Below are positions 1 through 11,489 of a stretch of DNA of 64,000 bases, one piece after another (the first letter of the stretch is position 1; the number at the start of each line of letters is the position of its first letter). Origin of the DNA: Leptodontidium sp. MPI-SDFR-AT-0119 (Eukaryota > Ascomycota > Leotiomycetes > Helotiales > Leptodontidiaceae); the NCBI GenBank assembly GCA_020726505.1, contig JAHLEZ010000007.1:124001-188000 (forward strand). The letters are read 5' to 3'. A program made the translations under genes and the position numbers. Under the pieces are notes generated by a model that worked only from the letters and a program-made list of their open reading frames with translations, did not search any database and was not told where the DNA came from.

Positions 1-2060
1 CGTACGGCCTGGGAGACCAAGTGAGCCCAGCAAGCCGCGGATTTCGCCTTCGTCAAGCTCGGACTCGACGTCTTTTGTCAGAAGAGCAAGAGCTGTGAGC
101 TCGGTATTGGTACGGCCGAGCCCTTGAAGTTCTTCCACGGCGTGTTGGGAGTAATAACCCATACGGAGACGGGGGTGACGAGTCGCAGTCCCTTTTGTGG
201 GTTTCGTGGTGTCGGTGAGGAGTTTGATGATGGTTGATTTACCACAGCCGTTTAGACCTACGATTCCGACTCGGTCACCCATATGGATTGTGAGATCGAT
301 TTCTTGGAGGATGGTCGGGGGTGGAGGTTGAGATTTCTTGAGAATCGGGTATCTGAACGTCACTTTCTCGAGGGAGACTAATGGGCCTGGGAAACGTAAA
401 TCTGGCGCAGGAGGAAGTAGAATGGAAACACCTCTCTCGTCGACGGGGATGTCGATTTCAGCTCTTGCTGTGAGATGATACCCAGCCAGATCTCGATTGA
501 GCTTAAAGCGGCCGCCTGTTGCACTCTTCTCCATGCCCATCCTATTATCGAGTTTCTTCTGCCGGGATTTCGCTTGACGGAGCTTGTTCTCATCACCGGC
601 TGCTTTGCCCTGCTTTATATTCTGTTGGATTGTTTGCTGCATGTGTGCTTTTTGCTTGTCTTGAGCTTCCTTCATGCGACCGAGGTAGAGCTTCTTGTCG
701 CGGATGGAATGGTCATATGCTGTGAGATCGCCACGGAAGTATGTTAGATCTTGATCGCGGAGAATTATGAGTTCTTGGCAGACAGTGTTGATGAAATCTC
801 GATCGTGGGAGACTAATACTACAGATGGAGGGTTAGGACCTGCGTCACGGAGCTGGAGAAGGAATTTCTGAAGCCAGATGATGCCGAGGAGATCCAGGAA
901 ATTTGTGGGTTCGTCGAGTATCAGGATATCGGTGGGTTGGAGAAGGACACTTGCGAGATTCGTGCGCATTTTCCATCCTCCAGACAGGGTAGAGACTGGT
1001 TTTTCGAGGTGTGTTTTTGGGAAACCGAGACCTGAGAGGATGCTTCGAGCTTTGACTTCGATGTCTGCGATACGTCCGGGCTCTATCTGAGATTGTAGCT
1101 CAACGAGACGGTCACTTGCTGCGTGAGTTTCTTCTTTTACTGTTTCCTCGTCGATCTCATTGTCTGTTTGATTGACACTACAGAAGATTAGATGGGAGCA
1201 TGGAAAGAAGGTAATCAGTCATCTCACCGTTCTTCTGACTCGGCTACTTTCTTCTCGAAGGCAATCAATGCCTTTCTGGCCGCCATACCTCGAGTTCCAC
1301 TCCGTAGCCGAGCATCTTTGTCATGCTCAAACAGCTCTTTCTTCAATCGATCATAGTGGACTCGACGGAGAGCTCGCAAAGGAGAAAGAGCAGATTCTGG
1401 ATTGTCAATCGCTTTTGAAAGAACTGGGGAGTGGTAAGCTAGGGCCCCGGATGATGAACGGATTCTTACTGTCTATCTCTCTTTGAATCTCACTCCTCGA
1501 AGTTGCTTTGTCGATGACAGCTTCCAAAACAGACAGTGTATTGCCTGAGAGTTTGATGTTCTGAAGCGAGCTGGTCACATCACCTCCATCCTCAGATCCA
1601 TCATTCGAAGTCTGCTGTAAGATTGATATTCTCGTCTGAATAGGAATGCCAGGAATGAGTTTCTCGGCAATAGCTTTCAAGATGGCTGCAGAGAACCGCA
1701 TCAGATGTGTTCTGCCTCTCACCATACGAACACTCACTTGACTTCCCCGTCCCATTTCTCCCAATCAATGCATAATGCACGCCGGCTTTAAGCTTCAGAC
1801 TCGCATTTGCTAAGATCTCGAGACCGTCTGCTCGAGCTTTGCCTTTTGCCTTTGTTGCCTTTCCACCGGCGGAGGTGACGGTGATGTTCAAACCATCGAT
1901 GTCGAGCTAGGAACCATCAACACTACTTCGCAGTTTTGACCAATTGAGTGCATACCTCTTGATATACCGGGTTCTCGATGTGAAAGCGGGTCTGCTTGCA
2001 GGATACGAGTATTGTCGTTGCTGCTTCTTCTGTTGTGGAGGTTGTGGAGGCCATTGTCAT
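1..2060 (-). CDS. ABCF-type ATP-binding protein (tandem ABC ATPase), 3' end cut by window edge
   Basis: Soluble ABC ATPase of the ABCF (Gcn20/Arb1-like) class. These proteins act on ribosomes or translation rather than in membranes, and no membrane segment is visible. I place five exons at 2060-1956, 1906-1738, 1685-1470, 1411-1228 and 1177 to beyond 1; the phases agree at every join. The first ABC domain has Walker A GRNGTGKST split by intron 2, the signature LSGGWKMR and Walker B ILILDEPTNFLD, followed by an H-loop (LVSHDRDF). A charged linker rich in Lys and Gln follows. The second Walker A is GLNGCGKST. The second signature and Walker B lie outside the window. The start is the first Met of the open exon (MTMAS); a second Met two codons later is possible. 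The ABCF class is certain, the exact orthologue is not. Confidence 0.9.
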
Positions 2061-2699
2061 GTGATGATTGGAAGTGGAATTGAGCACGTTGTCGTTCTCT
2101 TAGTCCTCGAATGAAATGCACTGGGATATCGCTCGGAGTGAGTTTACCGATGGCTTGTAAAAGCTACAGATGAAGGAATTGAAGCCTTCATAAGGCATCC
2201 ATCCAGATGGCGAGTGGTCCCTTGGAAGATGAAAATGTCAAGAAACCAACCGACGATCAATTGTGAGCCGTCTACTGCCGAGAGTTCGGCCTGACTCATC
2301 GTTTGCGTGGTCGCACGATGCAATGCGTGTGTGAATCAAATACTCTTTATTGCATGAACTAGATTAACAAGGCTTTTGTTGACTCATTAATGACTTGAAC
2401 TGGGGGAGAGAAGATGGATGCGGTAGTTTGACGAGCAAAGTGGCTTGGATGACGATTTGGCACGTGATGGGATTCGCCTCCTCGATTGCCTCTGACTTAC
2501 CCAGGTAGGTAAAGTGGTTGAGATGAGTCTCACTGGCGGAGGCTCATTAAGTAATCATTAAACGGTCACATGTATCATGTATTTGAAGAGCTCACGGTAT
2601 CAAACCATCATGGAGTGCTCCTCCAACTTTTCATTACTACACAGCACAGGAATGAGATCTTTCTCAAACACTAATTTGCCACCCTGCAAATCGACACAA
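2061..2699. other. Intergenic region
   Basis: Head of the ABCF gene faces the tail of the peptide transporter gene. I see no coding potential beyond short chance frames. The ABCF promoter must lie here. Confidence 0.6.
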
Positions 2700-4834
2700 T
2701 TAAACGCTGGGTCTCTTCTCGGTACTCTCCTTCCCATACATCGTTCCCTCGGCACTCTCAGGGTCGGAAACAGTGTCTCTAGCCCTGTACTTTGCAGAAG
2801 GAAGCAAGTTCATCTTGTCCTCCTCAGAATCAATCTTGGCGTTGTCGAACCAGAAGAGAACACCGCCGACAGCAGCCACGACAGCAACGACACCATAGTT
2901 CCAGACCAAGAGAGGATCCTCAGCCAATGCGACGAGAGCCTGGGCCAAAGCGGACGATAGGGCGTTCATGAACAATGAGACTGCTGTGACTGAAGATCGC
3001 ATGTTGACTGGGGCTTTGGTGAAGGCGTATTCGAGGGAAGTGACGGATGCCATGATCTCAGAGAATCCAATCAGACCGTATGGCAAGAGTTGAACCCAGA
3101 CGGAGATGTTCGACTGCCACTTGTCTGTCTCCTCTGCATCCAGGTAGCAGTTGTTGGCGTTGTTGCCAGGGCAAGGGCTTTGGCGGTAAATGTACCATTG
3201 GGTGACGGTTGCTGAGACCATGGCAGCTGATGCTAGGAAGAAACCACATGTGATACGCTTAATGGGCGTGAAGTGTAGATTTGCCTTTCTGCAGGCTGGA
3301 TAGACCAATTTATCCATTATTGGGATGAGAATGACGATGAAGAGAGGGTTGAAGTTGGAGACGATATCGTTGGGAACACCGCCAAGCTTCATGGTGGCGG
3401 CTTGAGAGGTCAGGTTGTTTGTCATTTGACCGTATGCCAGCCCTGCAATTCATTAGTTGCGAAGCATCACCTAATGATCGAGTACTTACAGTATAGAGGG
3501 TACCAGAGGAACACTTTACAAGCAATCAAGCCTCTTCGGACCTCATCAACCCAGGCATCATCAAAGGTCATCCAAGCTGGCTTAGTTGCACCAAGATGTG
3601 ATGGTTTCGCTACATCCCAGAACCCAGGTGCCTTGATGTTCTTGCGGCTACGAAACAGTCAGATGATGCTTTTTGCAGCTACAAAAGTAGACTTACAGAG
3701 TAACTGGGTTCCATGACCATTTTGGCTTCATAGCAAGCGACCACAACTTCGCTGCCTTTGCGATTGTTGATCCCTCAGGTGGAGTGAGGTTGTATCGGCT
3801 CTTGCAGAGGAAAATAACCATGGGGCAAAGCACTATGTTAATTAGTACTTGGGTTTCGTGAGCAGATCGGATTACTTACGGAGCATGATTGTTGGAAGTA
3901 AGTACGACAGCCAAAATCCAATATACCTCTCAGCGTAGACCATGCCGATAGATCCAGTCAAAGATCCAACGTTGATCATGAGGTAGAAGTACAAGAACAC
4001 CCGAGAAGTGGTGACAGCAGGATCCATGATGACTCGCTCGCCCTTTGGAGTGACCTTGATTCTCATAACTTGCTCGGTGCCTTGAAAATTCAGCATTGAA
4101 CATATTTCGTCAACCGACTAACTCACATTGTTCGGCAATCAGAGGACTGATGTTAGACTTGAAACCACCGACTCCAACACCCATAATGACGATGCCGATG
4201 GCGAAACAGGCAATAGCGCCATTAGGGTTGGTGATGACTTGAGGAATTGCAGAGATGATCAAGATGACATGACCAACCAAGGCGATACCACAGGCGATTT
4301 GAATAGTCTTGAATCTTCCCCAGTATTGATCTGCCATGTAGGCACCGAGAAGAGGCATAACGTAGGCCCAAAATTGATTACTGGATCTGGTCAGTTTGCT
4401 CTATTTTCACGGAGTAAAGTACTCACAAAGTCGTCAAACCAGTCGAGGCACGTTGACCCATGCCCAAGGCACCAGGGATGTCGGCGTTTGGATCCGGGGC
4501 AGCACCAGTGGTACTTCCTTCTGGGAGAGGTTGCTGAATGAAGTTGACGACTGTCGATGGTTAGATGGCCCATGACATCAGAATTTACAAACTCACAAAC
4601 GGCAGTTGTTCCGTAGTAACTGAAACGTTCACACAATTCCACAAAAGCGATGGTGTATGCCGACCAGGGAATTTGTCCAGAGACACGGCGGAGCGTTCTC
4701 AACTCCTCCTCGGTCGGAATTTCGAATTCCTCATCGTGAACTACGGCTTCGAAGCTTTCCATTGATGGTTCAACGACTGGAGGCTGATGGACCTTAGCCG
4801 CCTCGATAGTTTCCAAACCACTTGCAGCGTTCAT
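2700..4834 (-). CDS. PTR2-type proton-coupled oligopeptide transporter (POT/MFS family)
   Basis: Plasma-membrane importer of di- and tripeptides driven by the proton gradient. I place seven exons at 4834-4597, 4550-4427, 4380-4127, 4080-3880, 3832-3697, 3647-3490 and 3442-2700, giving 617 residues, the normal length for fungal PTR2. The N-terminal cytoplasmic region is acidic. The family motif ELCERFSYYG begins TM1 at about residue 66, and the conserved GVGGFKSNISPLIAEQ segment follows in exon 3. The segment FNPLFIVILIPIMDKLVYP and the last four membrane segments are in exon 7. The C-terminal tail is hydrophilic. All introns are short GT-AG introns with matching phase. A TATA-like element lies about 70 nt upstream. 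Nothing looks broken. Confidence 0.95.
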
Positions 4835-4899
4835 GATGAATAGTGACCGGAGGAAGTATACCAGGTGTTTGATTGTCGAAGATATCGGGGGTGATCAAT

Positions 4900-4910
4900 A
4901 CATATATAGT
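4900..4910 (-). promoter_or_regulatory. Possible TATA element of the PTR2-type gene
   Basis: Read on the minus strand the site is ACTATATATG, about 70 nt before the transporter start codon. The position fits a fungal TATA box; no other evidence. Confidence 0.4.
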
Positions 4911-6447
4911 GGTATGAGGTGCATGGAAGATTTCATGCCTGGCCTGCAGGACTAATGATCGTCGGTCGTCCGTCCATCCAAGCCCACCTCGCTCCCTCCC
5001 TGGCTCTTATCTCTGCCCAGCCAGCGTCTTGTCCACATATTATCTTGTCACCTACCCAAAATGGTGGAGCTTACTCGTACTTAGCTCTTCATTAAATAAC
5101 TCTTGAATTTGAGTGGAGAGAGTTCGCATGACTAGGCGTGGAGCTAGAAGGCCCAGTTATTCCACAGCAGTACATACGGGAGGCTCGCTAATCCTCGCCA
5201 CGCCATTCTGTCAATGTTTGGGTCCTAAACAACCCCGTCTATAGAAGTTCGGTACCAGCCTTTTGCAGACCTGGTGAAATGGATTTATCACACTTGTGCG
5301 ACTGACAAGGAATCAGGAGATACGTCACACTGTTTCTGGACATGATGGTGTGGACAGCGTAAAGATACTGCACTGAAATCCAGAAAGCTCTAGCCATTGA
5401 GACAAGATTTGCGGTATTGCCTCGGGATGGCAACAACCACGCTATCACCGTGCCACTGCCCAGAAAAATCTGGGGAAGACCGGATAACCAAAGCAGAAGG
5501 TGATACAGACGGCCAAGAAGCAGTCTCGTTCCGTGTAGTAATGAGAAGCCATGACAAGCCCAAGCCCAAGACTTTCGTGGGCTTCTGGAAACGAGAGGAG
5601 GGAAGGATTGGATGGCCATATCACGGGCCAAGCGATGGGCCAAGCGCCAAGCGCGATGGTTTTCGACATGATCGGCATATTCTCGCACACGACCCCATCT
5701 TGCATGGCGACTGCTGGACCGAATGTTGCCATGCATGTTGATAAGGTGGCCCGTGTGGGGTCCGCAGTGGCTTTTTCTTCCCGCTGCTCTGAATGTCCGA
5801 AGACGTGGGAGGCTGACGGTGGCTTGCTGGGGGAGGAAACCTTCTATCAACGGCCTTCCAGGTGTGGTAAGTAGGCAACATGAGGTGGAATGAGGCCAAG
5901 AGAAAGTTGATATCAAAAGTCTTGCACCGAAGATATCCGACGAGGGAAGGCGAATAATAGTGGGTGATAGTTGTGTCCGAGATATTGGTTTGCTTTTGGG
6001 CAACTGTTGGATAGATGCGACACGAGTTCTGCTCCTCCAGAACTCGAGTACAGATTCCATCCATGTTTGATGTTTGGAGGGTCACGTAAAGAACCCCCTA
6101 AGACCAAGCGCCACTACCCAGTGCTGAGACTTCTTCTTTCCTACTAAGTGCCTTGAAGCTTTTGCTGAGATTTTGGCATCTTGGGATCTTCTCTGGGGCA
6201 GACAAGATGTCTTGGGTTGCCGGAGAATTTGTTGTTGTCCACCAAGAGTTGAGATGGGCCTCGCCAGTTACTCCGTCACTTAATTGCCACTGCGTCGCTT
6301 CTTATCTCAAGACAGGATCTTTACATGATGAATGAGATAGTCTCAAGAGAAATAAATCGATACATGAGCATTTTTAAGCCACGGCATTTCAAGCTGAGCA
6401 CAGGTGTGCCAAACATTTGACCGCGAAGACTGTTGGTGGATGTGAAG
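4911..6447. other. Long intergenic region
   Basis: About 1.5 kb upstream of the peptide transporter. Several long chance frames occur on both strands, but none has coherent splice structure, a recognisable domain or sensible amino-acid composition. I see no supportable gene. Confidence 0.5.
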
Positions 6448-7100
6448 TTACCCTGTTTCCATTGAAAGCCAACAGCTGTTTCTCGGCATTGGTCGCGCAG
6501 GCCCTCTCACCACGGTCGAGGATTTATATGCCTGATTCGAAAGTGCTTCCAAATCGGTTCTAAAGTTTCGGAATCTGTCCCCATCTAATGCTTTGCTTCC
6601 TCTGACGAGGTGTGTGATGGCAGACACGCCACCATTGCCTTCGCAAGACAATGTTGTCAACTCGATGTTGGAGAATGAATCAAGCGATTCTACAGTGACT
6701 TAGAGGCTATTTATGATAGCTGCGAGCGTTGCGTCTTGTCCTTTCTGGATCTTAGATTGGACTTTGTCAAGCAGACTGCGAGTCGCTGGGTGTGGCTCTG
6801 GAACGATGAGAAATTGCAAGTTTGCATGAGATTGAGAACGTACCATGCTTGTCGATGTCAGTTGAGATATCTCATAGGAAGTGCCATCGTCTCAGCCGCC
6901 AATTGATGAGGCTCTGCATTTTGGCCTGTGTAAGGGCTTAATTGCGGTACGATCGAGTGGCCGGAGGAGGAGATATTGACGAAGCTAAGAATGAGGCATA
7001 AGAGGAAAAGAGTAATAACAGCAAACACGAATATGACGGATAGCCGTATGCATCCTCGCAAAGGGCGAGATGACGCCCAGGAATTTGGTGGATTACCCAT
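6448..7100 (-). pseudogene. Broken gene for a single-pass membrane-anchored protein of unknown function
   Basis: A start at 7100 opens a frame with a short basic N-terminus, then a strong membrane anchor (CIRLSVIFVFAVITLFLLCL) and an NISS glycosylation-type site, as in a type II membrane protein. The frame stops at 6858. Directly after, a different frame reads DISTDIDKH, crosses a likely intron (donor GTACGT near 6843) and continues with the helical segment LLDKVQSKIQKGQDATLAAI. It then meets an in-frame TAA near 6701, beyond which the same frame stays open to 6448 with protein-like sequence (SCEGNGGVSAITHLVRGSKA). So one +1-type shift near 6866-6870 and one nonsense codon separate three pieces that read as one protein. 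I do not recognise the family. Sequencing error is possible for the shift but would not explain the stop codon as well. Confidence 0.45.
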
Positions 7101-7325
7101 TGGTACTCGGATGCAGAGTCTTCACCCAGCAAAACGTTGGCAGAGAGTGCAGAGGAGGAACCAGAGTAAAGAAGAATTCGAAAGAGTGAAGTCCGTAACT
7201 TGGGTGGTATACACTCTTTGAGAGGCGGGAATGTAGGAAGAACGTTGCACCTTTGTCCCTTGATGGCCAGCCGTTGGTCTCTCGAAACCTTTGGATGAGG
7301 GATGATGACCATTTTGACCAAAATT

Positions 7326-7625
7326 TTATGATGTATATGCCAATACTGACAAGGTGAGAAGTGACGGAGGCTGGAGAGGTTTGTTTGGGGAATGTTGAAA
7401 CGGAGATGGTTTCTCGCAAGATGGCTTGGCTTGAAACATTTTCGGTCGCCCCAATCGGAAGCTGACACTGTTGAATACATATGTGGGGTTGAGAGCTTGC
7501 GACATGAAGTTACGGAGAGGGTCTTCGATAAATATGCGGCGAAATGGCTTGAGCCTCTCTGGAACTGACTCGGGGGTGTTGAGATAGGCTTTGGCGGTGT
7601 CTGTGTAATGGAAGGCTGCGGCCAT
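7326..7625 (-). CDS. Hypothetical protein or 5' exon of the neighbouring broken gene
   Basis: A 99-residue open frame begins MAAAFHYTDTAKAYLNTPES and contains a charged stretch ERLKPFRRIFIEDPLRNF. The first 60 residues look like real protein and the Pro-rich end looks less so, so it may continue through an intron into the broken membrane-protein gene just downstream. No domain is recognised. Confidence 0.3.
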   Translation of the reverse strand: MAAAFHYTDTAKAYLNTPESVPERLKPFRRIFIEDPLRNFMSQALNPTYVFNSVSFRLGRPKMFQAKPSCEKPSPFQHSPNKPLQPPSLLTLSVLAYTS

Positions 7626-8076
7626 CTTGGTTGCTCGGGAATTTATTGTTTGTCAAGAATCCAATTCGATGCTCATAACAAATTGCGATGGACTTTCATA
7701 GACTTATAAATACTGAAAATGACAATGTACAAGACCCAACGCGGAGAAAATCATGGACTGTGTTGCAAGTGGTTCAGTTTAAAAAAAGAAGTAGGAGACT
7801 TCCAACGGCCGGAAAACAAGTAAAACATTAAAAATCAAGCTGCTCGCATCATGGAGAGAGGTAACTGTCTGTAGAATCTTCTCCATTCGTCATTTGACAA
7901 GCAGTCACAGATCTCAAGTACATCTATCGCTTTGGTATCTTTCATGGTATCCGAATTAGACATCCAACCCTGACATCTCAAAGAACCTTTAGTGAAATGC
8001 ACTCCTAGGTAGGGGCCAACCAAACCACCAACGCCTCGCTAATTCGCAACAATAATCAAACAAAACTCCGTATCAC
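7626..8076. other. Intergenic region
   Basis: AT-rich stretch between the hypothetical gene and the Rpc31 stop codon. I see nothing coding in it. Confidence 0.5.
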
Positions 8077-8897
8077 TTAGTACTCCTGGCCACCATCTTC
8101 ACCATCATCATCATCTCCGTCCTCGCCACCATCGAAGTATTGCTCTGCATCATAGTCACCCCCATCATCATCCTCAAATTCGGAATCAACAGCAGCTTCA
8201 TCCTCTTCTTCATCATCTTCGTCATCGACACCATCGACAGCATCATTGATCTTCTCCAGCATAAGCTTCGTCTTGTCCTTGTTATCTCCAACACCAGAAA
8301 GCATCTGTGCCTTCTTTGCCATAGCACGGCTGATGTGTTTCTTGACTTCTGCACCAGCTTTGCCATCGAGGGTATCCCAAAGTTCCTCGGGAAAGAGACT
8401 CTTGTCTGCAGAAAATTAGCGTTACCCGGAGCAGAAAGACGAGGCGCATACCGAATGGAGCATCAGAGAGCTTTGGCAGAGTATTCTTCTTAGGGGCATA
8501 TCTCATAGAGTAGGTCTCCACACCAGTGAAAGGATCCATATCTGCCTTTGCATTTCCTCCATATTGTGCATTGACTTGCGCCTCGCTGAACGTCTTGGTT
8601 GGGGCATTGGCGTTGCGCTTGGTAGATTGGGTGAAGAGGGGACCGCGGTGGATTTTGGCTTGCAGGCTACGATAGTTGTTGATTTCTCGGAGTTCCTTGT
8701 CGGTGAGGGACGCTGGCTTCTTGAGGTTTGGGTGAGGCTGCGCCAGTAAGCTTCAGGTAATTCCTGGAGAGGGAGATACTTACAGGAAAGAGCTCGGAAG
8801 GCTTGGTCTCCAAAACGGCTGTAGCATCGTACTCCCATGTTGCTCCCTTCAATTGACCTGGATTGAATCCACCTCGACCACGACCGCGTCCAGCCAT
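8077..8897 (-). CDS. RPC31: DNA-directed RNA polymerase III subunit Rpc31 (RPC7-like)
   Basis: Small Pol III-specific subunit of the Rpc82-Rpc34-Rpc31 subcomplex, which is needed for initiation at tRNA and 5S genes; nuclear. Three exons at 8897-8784, 8737-8452 and 8405-8077 give 242 residues with phase agreement. Evidence for the family: the Gly/Arg N-terminus MAGRGRGRGGFNPGQLKGATWEYD, conserved in Rpc31 proteins, then PHPNLKKPASLTDKE and the segment ending in TYSMRYAPKK. The C-terminal tail of about 60 residues is almost entirely Asp, Glu and Gly, the hallmark of this subunit. The length is close to that of other fungal Rpc31 proteins. It is divergent from the Hsm3-like gene with a shared 674-nt upstream region. 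Confidence 0.9.
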
Positions 8898-9571
8898 CTT
8901 TGCCTTTTGTGCCTTGGTGGGCGCCTTGTGGGGAGGATGAAGGGGCGCAGGTTGGCTCGCAGAATGCCCTGTGTTGTCTGCAGATGAACCAGTGAAGACA
9001 AAGGTGTTAATGGCCTTGTTGGTGGCACTGCGCTTTCCCTCCTCTGCGGTGTGGTTCTCGGTCTCTCCTCCAAAGCTGAATTGGTAGGCGGTGTTGTAGG
9101 TGTTTGCGATGTTTTCCTGGCCAGAAAATAATTCGAAGTCATCGCCCGCATGAGGGGTGGAAAGGCGGCCGACCTGACCGCTCCGACGTCCCGCTATGTA
9201 GCTAGCAGGGAGCTGGAAGCAGGTCCGGGCATTCCCAACTTCAAGCCCAACAACTCTCGAGATATAACATCCGCTGGCGTTGACGAAGGCAAGCTGGCAA
9301 GATCCTGGTTGTGCAGCACCGCAGTCTCCGGTGCATCGTCCGCCCAGGTATTTTTCAACATCCTCTCCCGACGGTCGAAGTCAATTCTGTACGGTCCGAA
9401 ACCGTTGCCCCTCCCCTCCACCCCTCCTCCCCACCATCACCGCCGCCGTTCCCCTGGTTGTCGCGCCCATACATGCTTGGGATCCGTGGATACTGAGATC
9501 AGGCCAGCCAGCTTCATCTGCGAAAGGCACAGCAGCTTTCTACTTTTCTGCACCGCGCCACTACCCTCACC
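8898..9571. promoter_or_regulatory. Divergent promoter region between RPC31 and the Hsm3-like gene
   Basis: Noncoding region of 674 nt between two divergent start codons. Pyrimidine-rich tracts (CCCCTCC/CCTCCTC type) cluster near 9407-9450 and no clear TATA is visible, as expected for housekeeping genes. Confidence 0.5.
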
Positions 9572-10693
9572 ATGGACGATGTTCCCATTACCGGGCTGGA
9601 GGAGCTGGAGAGACACCTCCAACACGTCGTTGACACCCCCGAAACCCCTCTCGACGCGAAGCTATTTGATGAAGTGGAACTGCAACTTACTGGTATGGCT
9701 TTCCCTCCTGCTGCGATTCGGATCTGACGCGTGCCAGATTACAATATACCTCCTCTGATCCCGCGTTTGTTGCCAAACCTCTCCCAAATATTGTTGACCT
9801 ACGCCCAAGACCCCTCGATTCTCGCCAGCCTCGCCATCAAACTCCTTCGACCAATCCAGTTTACTCAGGCGCTCACCTTAGCTTCGGAGGATGCCTTAAT
9901 CCAAGCTCTTCGATCCCCTGCCCCGTCTGCGAACATTCTGGCTATTACAGTCGTCGAAAAAGCGACCCGAAGTCCAGGTGATACCGCAATTCTCTCGATT
10001 ATGAAGGCATTGGTAGGGGACTTCTTACGGACATGGCTGAGTACCCCAGATGTTGGAGTCGCAGAGAAGGCTACAAAGGCTCTAGGAGATCTTCTGGAGG
10101 TGGATTGTGATCGCAGATCATCTGCTGGGATTAATACGAAGATGAGTGGTCTACAACTTGCATCTGGTATGCCGCCAGGCCAAGGACTTTTATGGCGACG
10201 GATCTTCCAGGATCGCGAAATCTACCAACTGCTCTTCTCCCTATGCAGCTCTACAACCGTTGGAACAGGTGAGGGTCAACTTGATGAGAGACAAAAGTCA
10301 CTTGCACAAGCTAGACTCTTAAGGATTCTTCCACGACTGGCAACCCTCGATTTCCAAACCATCACCCGTTCGCAATTCCCAGAAGTCGAGAAGTCACACC
10401 AAGTTGGCCAACCGGGTATTCTGTACTTTGCCACAGTTGATATGGTCAACAAGGAAGAGGACATGCTGATGCATATTACATTGATGGATTTCTTTGCCGA
10501 ATTCCTGGAAATGATGAGCACTACGGAACTCACGCCATCCACCATGGACTATCTGGCGGCATTGGTCAAGAAAGTCGCGACATCAGATCCTACTATGTAC
10601 AAACATCTTGAGACAATTGCATTGTCGCCAGAGACGGCCGAGACATCCCCTGAATTGGTGGAACTTTTACTGAAATTGAACGAGTATCCTTGA
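9572..10693 (+). CDS. Hsm3/PSMD5-like proteasome 19S base assembly chaperone
   Basis: Hsm3 (mammalian S5b/PSMD5) binds the C-terminal region of Rpt1 and helps assemble the base of the 19S regulatory particle. The product is an all-helical, HEAT-like protein: MDDVPITGLEELERHL at the start, then repeated Leu-rich helices such as LIPRLLPNLSQILLTYAQDP. Two exons, 9572-9692 and 9738-10693, give 358 residues. Family members I know are longer (yeast Hsm3 is 480). Directly at the stop (CCT TGA) the +1 frame opens for 62 more codons and begins with plausible helix sequence, so the annotated end may be a frameshift rather than the true C-terminus. No other intron at the 3' end gives a better model. The identification rests on the pattern of helices and remembered similarity and is good but not certain. 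Confidence 0.75.
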
Positions 10694-11489
10694 GCTGCTC
10701 CGAAACAATTCCACAGTATGGCCGGCGACTTTGGGGAGGCACATCGTGGCGTGCCAAGTCCACAACTTGACAATGGCCTATCTAGCGAATACTGATCATA
10801 TCAGGTCGACTCGATCTGGAAGTGGCAATTCCAAGGTCTCACTGGCATCGAATTTGAGATGTGAGGAAGTTGTGTTGTGAAGATCACAAATCTTAGCGAG
10901 ATTTACCCCTTGCTTGGCGTTCATGAGCGACCGATCCAAAGAAAATACCCCCAAAAATGCCTTCAATACAAAGCATAAATCAACCAGAGTATCTCTTTTG
11001 ATTCCGTTTCTCTCCTTCTTTTGGTTATTGTTCTCATTGCATTGTCTAGAATTGCTCGCCACTAGCGTTGGCTCCCCTTTCCATCTTCGCTTCATTTTTT
11101 TGCATGTGAGTCCAATGTCTTCAATCCCCTGAACTGTGCATATTTTACTCTTCCTGCGCCAAGCGATTCATATGTCTTTTTCTTACCTTGCGGCGTGTTG
11201 ATATATGACCAGTGTACGGTTCTCCCAAAACAGATGCTGTCAAGGCGATATCTCTCGATTCCGATACTATGCGGTCTCACTTCTCCTTCTCCCTGCGTAA
11301 GCTGAAGCAAAATGTGCTTTTAGCTTCATGGCAAACGCCATCATCCTCAGCCCCCATTGTCGTTCATATTGACAATGAACAGTATATATATCCCACGCTG
11401 TGTGGCTTCTTGGAGCCTCACGTCACTTCTTTCTCCTCCATCTTCTTCCTGGTTTGAGCATCATTCGTTCTGCTTGACCATTGCCCATT
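10694..11489. other. 3' region of the Hsm3-like gene and upstream region of the mucin-like gene
   Basis: The first 187 nt may be coding if the Hsm3-like frame is shifted by +1 (see findings). The rest is pyrimidine-rich and AT-rich with no supportable gene and probably holds the promoter of the mucin-like gene. Confidence 0.5.

Noticed and set aside
5239..6107. Long overlapping frames on the minus strand (up to 273 codons)
   Set aside because: Composition is rich in His, Arg, Pro and Ser in several frames at once, no domain or splice logic, and the plus strand is equally open; a chance effect of base composition.
9150..9758. 202-codon plus-strand frame in the RPC31-Hsm3 intergenic region
   Set aside because: It overlaps the first exon of the Hsm3-like gene in another frame and has Pro/Ser/Arg-rich chance composition.
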